This document shows, one piece after another, positions 1-9,355 of a stretch of DNA of 32,324 nucleotides. The position numbers and the translations under genes were made by a program. How positions within the stretch are numbered: the stretch's first letter is position 1; the number at the start of each line of letters is the position of its first letter. Source of the stretch: Gammaproteobacteria bacterium (GTDB taxonomy: Bacteria > Pseudomonadota > Gammaproteobacteria > SZUA-152); assembly GCA_022340845.1 (NCBI GenBank), contig JAJDNG010000007.1, positions 1-32,324 of the forward strand, given 5' to 3'. The notes beneath the pieces are model-generated. The model made no database searches, was not told the origin of the DNA, and worked only from the letters and a program-made list of their open reading frames with translations.

Positions 1-1
1 G

Positions 2-187
2 CTTGCCGCCGGCTGGTCTTGGTTTTTGTCATTTTATTACGAGCTACTTCCGACCCCAATCGCACCGGTATTGCGTACAGTGTGCGCGTGCTTGGCGGGG
101 CACCCTAAATCTAGGCCTCTTGAACAAGACACCTTTGAACAAGGCACCCTAAAACCATACACCTTAAAACCATGCACCTTAAAATAA
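2..187 (+). CDS. 3' end of an unidentified ORF truncated by the window edge
   Basis: Frame 2 is open from the window start to TAA 185-187: ...LAAGWSWFLSFYYELLPTPIAPVLRTVCACLAGHPKSRPLEQDTFEQGTLKPYTLKPCTLK*. The C-terminus is made of 5-aa repeats encoded by 15-bp repeats. No start codon in window. Confidence 0.4.
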   Translation, partial: LAAGWSWFLSFYYELLPTPIAPVLRTVCACLAGHPKSRPLEQDTFEQGTLKPYTLKPCTLK

Positions 188-195
188 GGCATCTA
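121..195. repeat. 15-bp tandem repeat array (about 5 degenerate units)
   Basis: tgaacaagacacctt / tgaacaaggcaccct / aaaaccatacacctt / aaaaccatgcacctt / aaaataaggcatcta, read directly. Confidence 0.85.
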
Positions 196-508
196 TTTTC
201 GCGGCACAAATAAAGTCGTTTTCCGATAATCCCCCTACCGAGTGGGTAGTGAAGTGCACCACACAGCGGTTGTAGCTGACTTCCAGGTCCGGGTGGTGAT
301 CTTGATGATTGGCAATCCAGGCAACCGCGTTCACAAACGCAATGGTTTGGTAGTAGTTTTTGAATTGGAAGCTTCGCCCAATGGTTTGGTTCTCTTGGTT
401 GAGGGACCAATCATGTAGTTGTTTCAGCAACTCATTGGCTTGTTCCACAGGCAATGACGGATCGCCTTTTTCATAGACTTTGCAGGATCTTTCCTTTAGT
501 GCAGCCAT
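179..508 (-). CDS. phhB: 4a-hydroxytetrahydrobiopterin dehydratase (pterin-4a-carbinolamine dehydratase)
   Basis: 109 aa; family-typical motif ANHQDHHPDLEVSYNRCVVHFTTHSVGGLSENDF. Confidence 0.9.
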   Translation of the reverse strand: MAALKERSCKVYEKGDPSLPVEQANELLKQLHDWSLNQENQTIGRSFQFKNYYQTIAFVNAVAWIANHQDHHPDLEVSYNRCVVHFTTHSVGGLSENDFICAAKIDALF

Positions 509-513
509 GGATT

Positions 514-810
514 TTAATCCTTCACGAATTTATAAAACTCCGTGTTCAAATAATCGGTAACGGATTTTAGCTGATCATCACTGAAACCGGCTTTGACCTG
601 AGCGTCACAAAACTTGACGCGGTTTGCCAAATCGCCATAGGTGTGAATAATCCGGTTCGGGCGGGTGTGAATCCGCGTATCGTGGCAACCCAGACAGTTT
701 TTTTCGTAGAGCATTTTGCCATTTTCCACATCGCCGGCATAAACACTCGAAAAGCCGGATATTACTACTAACAACACGGTTACTGTTCCGATAAATCGCG
801 TCATTCTCAT
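514..810 (-). CDS. small secreted c-type cytochrome
   Basis: Signal peptide, CXXCH haem site (KNCLGCH), 98 aa. Confidence 0.85.
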   Translation of the reverse strand: MRMTRFIGTVTVLLVVISGFSSVYAGDVENGKMLYEKNCLGCHDTRIHTRPNRIIHTYGDLANRVKFCDAQVKAGFSDDQLKSVTDYLNTEFYKFVKD

Positions 811-1175
811 GGGGTCTCCTCAGTTTGATGGGGCACTGTATCGTAAAATTTCTCAATATGCATTTAATAAACTCAATACAACCAGATTTATGTGCTGTAA
901 TACCGGGCACCGATGTGCCACCGCAGGGGGGCGCGCCAGAGTCAACAGCAGGAATTCTGTGCATTTCGAAATTATGACTACAATTTAAAGAATTAAATCC
1001 GCAAAATCGCGACTATAATACTCGATTTTATGCCTAAGGTCAGTACGCTCACGCGGCAGCGGCCAAGCACAACAAAGCATATACAAACCAGGCCATAAAA
1101 CTGCACAATCAAGTAGATAAATACATTGAAAAAACCAAGCCAATAAACACATGTTAATAAAAACAGAGGATTAAA

Positions 1176-1736
1176 ATGCCGATAAGCGAAAACCACTTGA
1201 TCTGGATTGATTTGGAAATGACCGGGCTGGATACACAAAATGACAGCATTATCGAAATCGCCACTATTGTCACCGACAGTGAATTAAACACCCTGGCCGA
1301 AGGTCCGGTGTTGGCGATTCATCAACCCGACGACGTCTTGAATAAGATGGATGAATGGAACACCAAACAACACGGCAGCTCCGGCCTGGTTGCGCGCGTC
1401 AAACAAAGCACCACCACCGAAGCACAAGCGGAACAACAAACCATTGAGTTTTTGCAACAATATGTACCAGCCGGCAAGTCTCCCATGTGTGGTAACAGTA
1501 TCTGCCAGGACCGCAGATTTCTGGCCCGCAACATGCCCACCTTGGAAGCCTATTTCCATTATCGAAATCTGGATGTCAGCAGCATAAAAGAACTGGCCAA
1601 ACGCTGGGCGCCACAAATATGCAAGGGCTTTGAAAAGAAAGCCAGCCACCTGGCGCTGGATGACATCAAGGAGTCGATTGCTGAATTGCTTTACTACCGG
1701 GAACATTTTTTTAAAGATCTGGCAAGTTCTAATTAA
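1176..1736 (+). CDS. orn: oligoribonuclease
   Basis: [37 protein letters not shown] motifs; 186 aa; SD agagga upstream. Confidence 0.95.
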   Translation: MPISENHLIWIDLEMTGLDTQNDSIIEIATIVTDSELNTLAEGPVLAIHQPDDVLNKMDEWNTKQHGSSGLVARVKQSTTTEAQAEQQTIEFLQQYVPAGKSPMCGNSICQDRRFLARNMPTLEAYFHYRNLDVSSIKELAKRWAPQICKGFEKKASHLALDDIKESIAELLYYREHFFKDLASSN

Positions 1737-1859
1737 TGGATTTCGACGCCGCTATAAAAAGTGCATGCAAATCAGACCAGATTATGGGCAAGCATTAATA
1801 TGGTTGCCAAGAAAATATTTTGTTGACAAACCCGTAAACCACAAGGCACACTCATCACC

Positions 1860-2003
1860 ATGAATTTACAATTTCCAAAACATAAATCCGAAATGTTTCC
1901 AGTGGTGCCGTCCGTTGTACTGAACGCGGTAATGCACGCGGTAATGTTTGTGCGCTGGTTCTCGGCTGCGTGTCTTTGGAAAGTGAGGATATATTTACAG
2001 TAG
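1860..2003 (+). CDS. possible small leader ORF (47 aa)
   Basis: ATG 1860 to TAG 2003: MNLQFPKHKSEMFPVVPSVVLNAVMHAVMFVRWFSAACLWKVRIYLQ; lies upstream of a terminator-like hairpin and the EamA gene. No homology known; below the ORF-track length cutoff. Confidence 0.25.
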   Translation: MNLQFPKHKSEMFPVVPSVVLNAVMHAVMFVRWFSAACLWKVRIYLQ

Positions 2004-2030
2004 TTAAATCACTAATAATTTACCAAACCC

Positions 2031-2066
2031 AAAGGCCGCAGATCGACAAGACTGCGGCCTTTTTGC
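2031..2066 (+). terminator. Rho-independent terminator or attenuator
   Basis: AAGGCCGCAG atcgacaaga CTGCGGCCTT followed by TTT; GC-rich perfect stem with U tract, about 75 bp before the likely EamA start. Confidence 0.8.
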
Positions 2067-2106
2067 TTTTAAGGGCTTTGTTTTTAGGGAATTTGCTTTT
2101 TCAAGG
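2062..2106. repeat. 15-bp tandem repeat, 3 degenerate units
   Basis: tttgcttttaagggc / tttgtttttagggaa / tttgctttttcaagg, read directly. Confidence 0.7.
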
Positions 2107-2140
2107 AATACACTTTGACACACAAAAAAGGAGTAAAACA

Positions 2141-3031
2141 ATGTCAGTGCCAGCGGCGTTTCTTGGCGTAGTGATCATATGGTCCACCACGCCGGTTGCA
2201 ATTCAGTGGAGCAGTGAAGGATGGGGCTTTTTATTTGGCGTGACTGGCCGTATGGCCATAGGCGCGTTGTTTTGCCTGATCATGCTCAAAGTTTTCGGCG
2301 ATGAGCTGCGCTGGCACAAATCCGCACGCCGCACTTATTTCATTGCTGCAGCGGGCATTTACGGCGCCATGTTATCGGTATACTGGGGTGCGCAGTACAT
2401 ACCATCGGGATTGATTTCGGTGCTATTCGGATTGAGCCCTATAGTCACGGCATTTATGGCTTCTGCATGGTTACAGGAGCACAGTTTAAGCGTCGCGAAA
2501 ATCGCAGGTGCCTTGTTGGGATTGGTTGGTGTTAGCGTTATATTCCTCTCCGATAGCCTACATACTGATTTACAGTGGCAAGGTATCGCGGCTGTTTTGA
2601 CGGCCGTGGTGTTGCAATGCGCCAGCGGAGTGTGGATAAAACGCATCAGTACCGATGTATCCGGGCTGGCGCTCACCACCGGGGCTTTGTTACTGGTGGT
2701 ACCGATGTTTGTGCTAACCTGGATCGTGTTCAGTGATCACAGTATCCATCATGTCACATTGCGTGCTTCCGCCTCTTTGGTTTATTTGGGGATCATAGGG
2801 TCGGTACTGGGCTTTACATTGTATTTCTATGTATTAAAACATGTGCAAGCCAGCAAAGTGGCGCTGATTACGCTGATGACGCCTGTTAGTGCTTTGTTTA
2901 TCGGGCAGGGGTTTAACGGCGAACATATTTCCACCCACGTGTGGTACGGTACTGTTGTAATTCTCGCTGCATTGCTGGTTCACCAGTGGGGTGACCGCCT
3001 GTGGGCATTCGGTGTTCGCAGAGCGGAATAA
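2141..3031 (+). CDS. EamA/DMT-family transporter
   Basis: Ten-TM DMT-like sequence (SVPAAFLGVVIIWSTTPVAIQWSSEG...). ORF track starts at 1970, but the ATG at 2141 follows AAAAAAGGAG and lies after the terminator, so it is the better start. Confidence 0.85.
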   Translation: MSVPAAFLGVVIIWSTTPVAIQWSSEGWGFLFGVTGRMAIGALFCLIMLKVFGDELRWHKSARRTYFIAAAGIYGAMLSVYWGAQYIPSGLISVLFGLSPIVTAFMASAWLQEHSLSVAKIAGALLGLVGVSVIFLSDSLHTDLQWQGIAAVLTAVVLQCASGVWIKRISTDVSGLALTTGALLLVVPMFVLTWIVFSDHSIHHVTLRASASLVYLGIIGSVLGFTLYFYVLKHVQASKVALITLMTPVSALFIGQGFNGEHISTHVWYGTVVILAALLVHQWGDRLWAFGVRRAE

Positions 3032-3043
3032 TCACAGCGTTTT

Positions 3044-3071
3044 GCACCGCGGGCGATTCACGCCGCGGTGC
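3044..3071. other. GC-rich hairpin between convergent genes
   Basis: GCACCGCG...CGCGGTGC perfect 8-bp arms plus an inner GCG/CGC pair; no downstream U tract. Confidence 0.5.
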
Positions 3072-3072
3072 G

Positions 3073-5910
3073 TCAACTGGCGTGCTGTTTTAATTTGCTA
3101 TCGTGCGGAAATTGCAACGGTCTGGGTTTGTCGATGCCATAACCTTGGGCAAAGTCGATTTGCAAGGCTTTGATTAATTCCAGGATATGATCGTTTTCGA
3201 CAAATTCGGCAATGGTTTGCAAGCCCATCAACTGACCTATCTGGTTAATGGATGAGACCATGGCGTAATCGATACGATTTTGATCGATTTGTTTGACAAA
3301 CGAGCCGTCGATTTTTAAAAAGTCGATGTCCAGTTCCCGCAAATACGCGAATGAACTCATGCCGCTGCCAAAATCATCCAGCGCAAAGCGAAATCCACTC
3401 TGCTTCAGGAAGTTGATGAATTTCTTGGCTTCTGACAAATTGGTGACCGCGGCGGTTTCGGTGATTTCAAAACAGACCCAGTGTGGATTCAATCCGACTT
3501 TATTTTGGGTTTCGATGATGTATTCCAGCAATTCCGGATCGGATAAAGATTGTCCGGACAGGTTTATGGAGAAATTCCAGAGCCGTTCATGTGTGGCGTT
3601 GTGTGCGGCCAACATGGTAAATGCGGCATTAATGACCCAGCGGTCAATGGTGGTCATGAGTTGATAGCGTTCAGCAGCGGGAATAAAATTTTGCGGTCCG
3701 ATTAAATTGCCTTGTTCGTCAACCATGCGCACTAAAATTTCGAAGTGTTGCAGATTGTCATCGGATACAGCCAGAGACTGGATGGACTGACAAAAAAGCG
3801 TAAATCGTTCGTCAGCCAATGCCTGGGTAATGCGCTGCACCCATTGCATTTCACCCCGGTGCTGTTGCACCACCACGTCGTTGTCGTTATACACATGGAT
3901 GAGGTTGCGGCCGGCGTTTTTCGCCACGTAGCACGCGGAGTCGGCGTTGTTCAATACATCGGCACCGCTGCCGCTCGCTTCGGTAATCAGCGTGATGCCC
4001 ATGCTGACACCGATCTCAAAACTTCTTTCGTTCCATTGAAAACGATATTCTTGCACACGGTGTTGAATTTCGGCGGCGATGTTCTTGGCTTGTTGTATGG
4101 GGCACCCAACCAGCAACAATGCAAATTCATCGCCTCCCAGCCGGGCAAAGGTGTCTGTGCTGCGAACATGGATTTTGATCAATGCGCAAAATTGTTTCAG
4201 TAATTCATCACCGGCCAGATGTCCGCAGGTATCGTTGACGATTTTAAAATTGTCCATGTCCATATATATCAGCGCATGTTGCTGACTGTCTATGTGCGCA
4301 TTTTCCAGCGCTTGTGACAGGCGGATCTCGAATTCGCGGCGATTGATAAGGCCCGTTAGTTCATCATGGGTCGCTTGGTAGTTCAGTTTGCGCGCCATAT
4401 TATGCATTTCGGTAACATCGTGTGCCACCAGAACGCAGCCATTGAGTTCGCCATTGTTCGAAACCTTAGAGTTTGAAAACCCATCGTTTGAAAATCCAGA
4501 ATTCGAATAACCGCTGTTTGCGTGTATGGGAGCGACAGTAATATCGACCACATGCTCATGGCCATTATGAGAGATAATCAAACTGTGCTCGTCCATGACT
4601 TCCGGGGTTTGGTTTTTCAGGCACAACTCAATAGGGTTGGCTTTGGATGTTCGGGTGGTGCTGTCGTATACGCCAATGACTTCGTCGTAACTTTTGCCGA
4701 CGATGGCCGCGGCATTGAGTTCCAGCAGCCTTTCAGTGGCGGGATTGGCGTATTCAACTATACCGTTTCTGTCAGTGGTCAATACTGCGTCGCCAATGGA
4801 ACGCAAGGTGACTTGGGCTTTTTCTTTTTCTTCAAACAAAGCTTTTTCCGCCAGTTGTCGATCAGTAACGTCCTGGGCGGTGCCAGACAGTGATTTTACC
4901 TTGCCGTCTTTGTCAAGATTGACCTGAGTTTCTTGATGCACGTAGCGACGTTTGCCTTGGCTCAACACCAGTTGATGGTCCAGCCGGAAAGCGGTTCCTG
5001 TCTCGATGGCGTGGGTTATGGCGGTGCGCAATGAGGACTGGTCTTGCAAGGGGAGACGCTCGATCAACGTTTCCATGGAAATGGGGTTTTCGGCGGGGTC
5101 CATGCCGAAGATATTGTACAGTTCGGCCGAACCGATGAGTTCGTCTTTTTTCACGTCCCAGTCCCAGTTTCCCACGCTGGCGATGCGTTGGGCGTTGGCC
5201 AGACGGTTCTGGCTTTCCCTCAAAGCTTGTTCGGTTTGCCGCAAGTGGCTGAGGTCTCGCAGTCCCTGGAATATGCCAATGGGTTTGCCTAGATCGTCTT
5301 TCACCACGCGGATGGTCACTTCAATCGGCCGGCCCGTGGGATTGGTGGGATCGTCAGCTTCTTTGGTGAAAAATGCGTCTCGCCGCTCAAGACGTGCCGC
5401 ACAGCCTGGGCACGGGATTTTTTCCGGTTTTAAGTGAATCAAACTGCGCACGTCATGGCCCAGGGCTTGTTCGGGGGATTTGCCGATTTGATTGTAAAAC
5501 GCCCGGTTCGCACGAATGAGACGGTCATCCAGATCCACCAGGTACATGGGATCTTCAAGGAAATCCATGGCATAAGACCATTCGGCTGCCGAGCGCGCCA
5601 AATCGGATTCAATGGCCGCGAGCTTGTATCTAAGGTTCCGCACATAATCCACTGCCACGGCAACCGCTAACAGGATAAATGCTACTAATACGCCCACCGC
5701 CCACACCGGCACCGGTAACTGGGTGTGTGCGGAAAATGGTTGGACAATCTCCTGTGTCAGGGCTTGACTTGAGTTCAGCAAGCAAAAACTCCAGGCACAA
5801 AATCGACTGGCTATCCTCAGGCGCGCATTTGCCGTAGAGAGTTTCAGATTCACAAGCGTTAACTGTTTAAATGTCTTAACAAAAAAATTGAAAAAGGGTA
5901 CGGTTCCCAA
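3073..5910 (-). CDS. membrane-anchored PAS-PAS-PAS-GGDEF-EAL protein (c-di-GMP turnover)
   Basis: GGDEF site RLGGDEFALL; EAL-domain residues FEILVRM (EIL variant), NLSGQSLSD, FEITETA, LDDFGSGMSSF, KIDGSFV; PAS-like repeats; hydrophobic N-terminal segment. Confidence 0.92.
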   Translation of the reverse strand: MGTVPFFNFFVKTFKQLTLVNLKLSTANARLRIASRFCAWSFCLLNSSQALTQEIVQPFSAHTQLPVPVWAVGVLVAFILLAVAVAVDYVRNLRYKLAAIESDLARSAAEWSYAMDFLEDPMYLVDLDDRLIRANRAFYNQIGKSPEQALGHDVRSLIHLKPEKIPCPGCAARLERRDAFFTKEADDPTNPTGRPIEVTIRVVKDDLGKPIGIFQGLRDLSHLRQTEQALRESQNRLANAQRIASVGNWDWDVKKDELIGSAELYNIFGMDPAENPISMETLIERLPLQDQSSLRTAITHAIETGTAFRLDHQLVLSQGKRRYVHQETQVNLDKDGKVKSLSGTAQDVTDRQLAEKALFEEKEKAQVTLRSIGDAVLTTDRNGIVEYANPATERLLELNAAAIVGKSYDEVIGVYDSTTRTSKANPIELCLKNQTPEVMDEHSLIISHNGHEHVVDITVAPIHANSGYSNSGFSNDGFSNSKVSNNGELNGCVLVAHDVTEMHNMARKLNYQATHDELTGLINRREFEIRLSQALENAHIDSQQHALIYMDMDNFKIVNDTCGHLAGDELLKQFCALIKIHVRSTDTFARLGGDEFALLLVGCPIQQAKNIAAEIQHRVQEYRFQWNERSFEIGVSMGITLITEASGSGADVLNNADSACYVAKNAGRNLIHVYNDNDVVVQQHRGEMQWVQRITQALADERFTLFCQSIQSLAVSDDNLQHFEILVRMVDEQGNLIGPQNFIPAAERYQLMTTIDRWVINAAFTMLAAHNATHERLWNFSINLSGQSLSDPELLEYIIETQNKVGLNPHWVCFEITETAAVTNLSEAKKFINFLKQSGFRFALDDFGSGMSSFAYLRELDIDFLKIDGSFVKQIDQNRIDYAMVSSINQIGQLMGLQTIAEFVENDHILELIKALQIDFAQGYGIDKPRPLQFPHDSKLKQHAS
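4456..4520. repeat. 15-bp tandem repeat inside PAS coding region
   Basis: gttcgaaaccttaga / gttt gaaaacccatc / gtttgaaaatccaga / attcgaataaccgct; encodes SGYSN SGFSN DGFSN SKVSN on the minus strand. Confidence 0.85.
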
Positions 5911-5976
5911 GGTTATCGACCAGTGGGGGAAATCATTTAGCGGGGGCCAAAGCCTGCCGGGATGGTTGTATAGCCT

Positions 5977-6480
5977 CTATATGCTCAGTACTCGGGAGGA
6001 TTTCCAATAGTGCTTGGACCAGTAGGGAGATGTAAGACTGGATTTGATCACGCCTTTTGAAGTGGACGCGTGTATAAACTGGCTGTTGCCCACATAGATA
6101 CCAACGTGATGTTTGCTAAAACCGGTTTTAAAAAAAACCAAATCGCCCACTGCCAGTTGTTTGCGCGGAATTGGTGTGCCGGTTTTCGACAATAATTGGG
6201 TGGAGCGGGGAATGGTGATACCAAGCGCGTTTTTGTAAGTGAGGTGTACAAATCCGGAACAATCGATACCACGTTTATCGTTGCCGCCGATTTTGTAACC
6301 CACCCCGCGCCAAGCCAGATAATGCTGATTTAAGCGTTGCTGCAATTGCCCGGGTTTAATCGCCGAGGGTGCAATAGGTGAGGTGACATCCGGACCGGGT
6401 GTAGACGAGCATCCGGTTGCCAACAGTATCGATAAAGTCGATAAAACAAGGGCTTGAATGATTTTACTGGAATTGAGCAT
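5977..6480 (-). CDS. NlpC/P60-family lipoprotein (peptidoglycan hydrolase)
   Basis: Lipobox LLATGCSS; catalytic DCSGFVHLTYK, HHVGIYVGNSQFIHAS. The upstream extension in the track (to 6609) overlaps queG; the start at 6480 (MLNSSKIIQ) fits the signal peptide. Confidence 0.87.
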   Translation of the reverse strand: MLNSSKIIQALVLSTLSILLATGCSSTPGPDVTSPIAPSAIKPGQLQQRLNQHYLAWRGVGYKIGGNDKRGIDCSGFVHLTYKNALGITIPRSTQLLSKTGTPIPRKQLAVGDLVFFKTGFSKHHVGIYVGNSQFIHASTSKGVIKSSLTSPYWSKHYWKSSRVLSI

Positions 6481-6574
6481 GATTTTTATATGATGATCAA
6501 CGCAACAAATTGTGCCGTGCGTGCCGGCGCCGGTCAGTGTCAATATAGTGGTTATCGTCCGCATCATAATCTGC

Positions 6575-7675
6575 CTAAAGAGTAGCCTGTGATAGCGCCC
6601 ATTGCACATGCTCGAGCACCATGGCCGATGGATGACTCGCCCGGGAGCGCAAGGCGCTGACTATACTCGCTGTTTTATTGGTGTCGTGTTGAATTTCGCT
6701 GGTGCTTAAAGCGTTGCCTAACGCTACCGCAATATTGCGCAACCAGCACTCGTGGCCGATGCGGCGAATGGCCATCCCCTCAGTATTACGCAGAAACTTC
6801 GCTTCATCCCAGGCAAATAACTCGATCAAGTCCGGTGCATCCAGGCCGTGACGTACCCTGAAATCCTCTTCACGCGTGGTTTTGGCGAAGCGATTCCAGG
6901 GACAGACTACCTGACAATCATCGCAACCGTAAATACGGTTACCCATCAGAGGGCGGAATTCGATGGGGATAGCGGATTTCAATTCTATGGTGAGATAGGA
7001 AATACAACGCCTGGCGTCGACTTGGTAAGGTGCGACGATGGCATTGGTGGGACAGGCTTCCAGGCAGGCCTCACAACGGCCACAGTGATTGGCGCTGATG
7101 GCGTTGTCCACCGGCAATGGCATATCGGTATAGATCTCCCCTAAAAAAAACCACGATCCGGTTTGCTGTTGCAGGAGGTTGGAGTGTTTGCCTATCCACC
7201 CCAGGCCGGCTTTTTCCGCCAGGGCTTTTTCCAATACTGGGGCACTGTCGGAAAACACCCGGTAACCGAAGGGACCCACGCGCTGCGTAATGCGTTCACT
7301 GAGTTGTTGCAAGCGATGACGCACCACCTTGTGGTAGTCCCGGCCCAGCGCGTAACGGGAGATGTACCCCAATCCGGCTTGTTGTAAAACGAATTGCGGA
7401 TCAGCCGCGGCGGGGGGCAAATAGTCCATGCGGGCGCTGATGACGCATACAGTGCCAGCCTCCAGTTCCGACGGCCGACTGCGTTTGCTGCCGTGACGTT
7501 GCATGTATGCCATTTCACCGTGAAATCCCCGTCGTAACCAGTCCAGCAGATGCTGTTCCGCAGTGGACAACTCGGTATCCGTGATGCCGATGTGCTGAAA
7601 ACCCAGTTCCTTCCCCCAGGCTTTAATGTCTCGCGCCAGTTGCAAAAAATCGGTGTTGGAGTATTGTTTTCGCAT
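6575..7675 (-). CDS. queG: epoxyqueuosine reductase
   Basis: SDSAPVLEKALAEKAGLGWIGKH and ferredoxin-type CGRCEACLEACP / CDDCQVVCPWN clusters; 366 aa. Confidence 0.95.
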   Translation of the reverse strand: MRKQYSNTDFLQLARDIKAWGKELGFQHIGITDTELSTAEQHLLDWLRRGFHGEMAYMQRHGSKRSRPSELEAGTVCVISARMDYLPPAAADPQFVLQQAGLGYISRYALGRDYHKVVRHRLQQLSERITQRVGPFGYRVFSDSAPVLEKALAEKAGLGWIGKHSNLLQQQTGSWFFLGEIYTDMPLPVDNAISANHCGRCEACLEACPTNAIVAPYQVDARRCISYLTIELKSAIPIEFRPLMGNRIYGCDDCQVVCPWNRFAKTTREEDFRVRHGLDAPDLIELFAWDEAKFLRNTEGMAIRRIGHECWLRNIAVALGNALSTSEIQHDTNKTASIVSALRSRASHPSAMVLEHVQWALSQATL

Positions 7676-7763
7676 TGTTTTAGATTTGTTTTTGCAATGG
7701 TAACTGTTTATTTACAGGCCGCTAACCACGAACTTCGACGCACAATCGACTAATCATAACCCC

Positions 7764-9269
7764 ATGAGTGAGCTACCGAAAAATTTATATCGCGCGGAAA
7801 AAGTCCGCGAACTGGATCGTATTGCCATAGAACAGCTGGGCATTGCCGGCATGAAACTGATGGAGCGGGCCGGTAACGCCGCTTTTAACGTGATTCTCAG
7901 TCATTGCCCACGAGCCAAACGCATCGCCGTAGTGTGCGGGACTGGCAACAATGGTGGCGATGGCTTTGTGATTGCCCGCATGGCCGATGCCGCCGGTTTT
8001 CGCGTGATGGTCTATTTGTTGGGTGACCCGGCCAAGCTGAAAGGGGACGCCTTAACGGCGTACGAACGTCTGGAAGGCTCGCACGTCAGTATCTTTCAAT
8101 ATGAAGGGCATAGCTTTGAAATGTTCGATGTGGTGGTGGATGCCATGTTGGGCACCGGTTTGCAGGGTGAAGTGAAAGGGCCGTTTCGACAAGCCATAGA
8201 CAACATCAATCAAGCCAGGGCCGGGGGCGCGTCCGTGCTGGCCGTGGACATTCCGTCCGGGTTGCATGCGGACACCGGGCGTGTATTAGGGGTAGCCGTA
8301 CAAGCGAATTTGACCATTACCTTCATCGGCATGAAGCAAGGATTGCTCACCGCGTCGGGGCCGGATTATTGCGGGCAGATCGTGTTTAACAGCCTGCAGG
8401 TGCCGCAAGAGCTCTATGCTGGCGTTACACCTTCGGCACTGCGGATCGAGGCTGAGGATTTCACGAGCTTGTTTGGCAAAAGAGCCCCTACAACACATAA
8501 AAGCCAATGCGGTCATGTATTAGTGGTGGGCGGCAATTCGGGCATGACCGGAGCCGTGCGCATGGCGGGCGAAGCCGCGGCGCGCAGTGGCGCCGGATTG
8601 GTGAGCATTGCGACGCGGCCCGAACACGCCCTGCTGGTTAATGTGCAGCAACCGGAATTGATGTGTCATGGCATAGAGCAAAAAAGCGATTTGCTACCCC
8701 TGCTGGATAAAGCGGATGTCGTGGCCTTAGGGCCGGGATTGGGCCAGGACGAATGGGCGCAAATGCTGTTCGAGACTGTGATGCAGAGCAACTTGCCGTT
8801 AATACTGGATGCCGACGGATTGAATCTGTTAGCCGATCACCCCCGCGAGCGTGCCAATTGGGTGGTGACGCCACATCCCGGAGAAGCGGCCCGGTTGCTG
8901 AACGGATCGGTTACAGATGTGCAAGCGGATCGTTTTTATGCCGCTGAACAAATTAGCCAGCGTTATGGAGCCATTTGTGTGTTAAAAGGTTGCGGTTCCC
9001 TGGTGTGTACTGGCAAAACGGTGAGCGGCGGGGATGGGGATATGGTTTTGTGTGATGCCGGTAATCCCGGTATGGCCAGCGGCGGCATGGGTGACGTGTT
9101 AACCGGTATCATCGCCGCATTCGTTGCGCAATTCCATGATCTGAGCAGCGCCGCCAAAGCCGGTGTGTTTGTGCATGCGCGGGCGGCGGATTTGGCGGCC
9201 GCTGGTAACGAACGCGGATTATTAGCCAGTGACTTGTATGCACATATCAGGGGCTTGATTAACTCATGA
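7764..9269 (+). CDS. nnr: bifunctional NAD(P)HX epimerase / ADP-dependent (S)-NAD(P)HX dehydratase
   Basis: N-terminal VCGTGNNGGDGFVIAR; C-terminal NPGMASGGMGDVLTGIIAAF; 501 aa; divergent from queG as is common. Confidence 0.95.
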   Translation: MSELPKNLYRAEKVRELDRIAIEQLGIAGMKLMERAGNAAFNVILSHCPRAKRIAVVCGTGNNGGDGFVIARMADAAGFRVMVYLLGDPAKLKGDALTAYERLEGSHVSIFQYEGHSFEMFDVVVDAMLGTGLQGEVKGPFRQAIDNINQARAGGASVLAVDIPSGLHADTGRVLGVAVQANLTITFIGMKQGLLTASGPDYCGQIVFNSLQVPQELYAGVTPSALRIEAEDFTSLFGKRAPTTHKSQCGHVLVVGGNSGMTGAVRMAGEAAARSGAGLVSIATRPEHALLVNVQQPELMCHGIEQKSDLLPLLDKADVVALGPGLGQDEWAQMLFETVMQSNLPLILDADGLNLLADHPRERANWVVTPHPGEAARLLNGSVTDVQADRFYAAEQISQRYGAICVLKGCGSLVCTGKTVSGGDGDMVLCDAGNPGMASGGMGDVLTGIIAAFVAQFHDLSSAAKAGVFVHARAADLAAAGNERGLLASDLYAHIRGLINS

Positions 9270-9355
9270 GCGGGCTACCAGAAAGTGTTTTACCGGGTAA
9301 TGACGGACTTTAGTACTTTGCGAATATTGGGGCAATACAGCGCAACGGCGGTTAC

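Noticed and set aside
605-964. 119-aa minus ORF and other long antisense ORFs (e.g. 1284-1706, 3745-4203, 10247-10663, 12057-12539, 29355-29789)
   Set aside because: They lie opposite or out of frame with well-supported genes and lack recognisable motifs; typical shadow ORFs.
3044-3071. Bidirectional terminator between EamA and GGDEF-EAL genes
   Set aside because: Strong stem but no U tract on either strand, so listed only as a hairpin.
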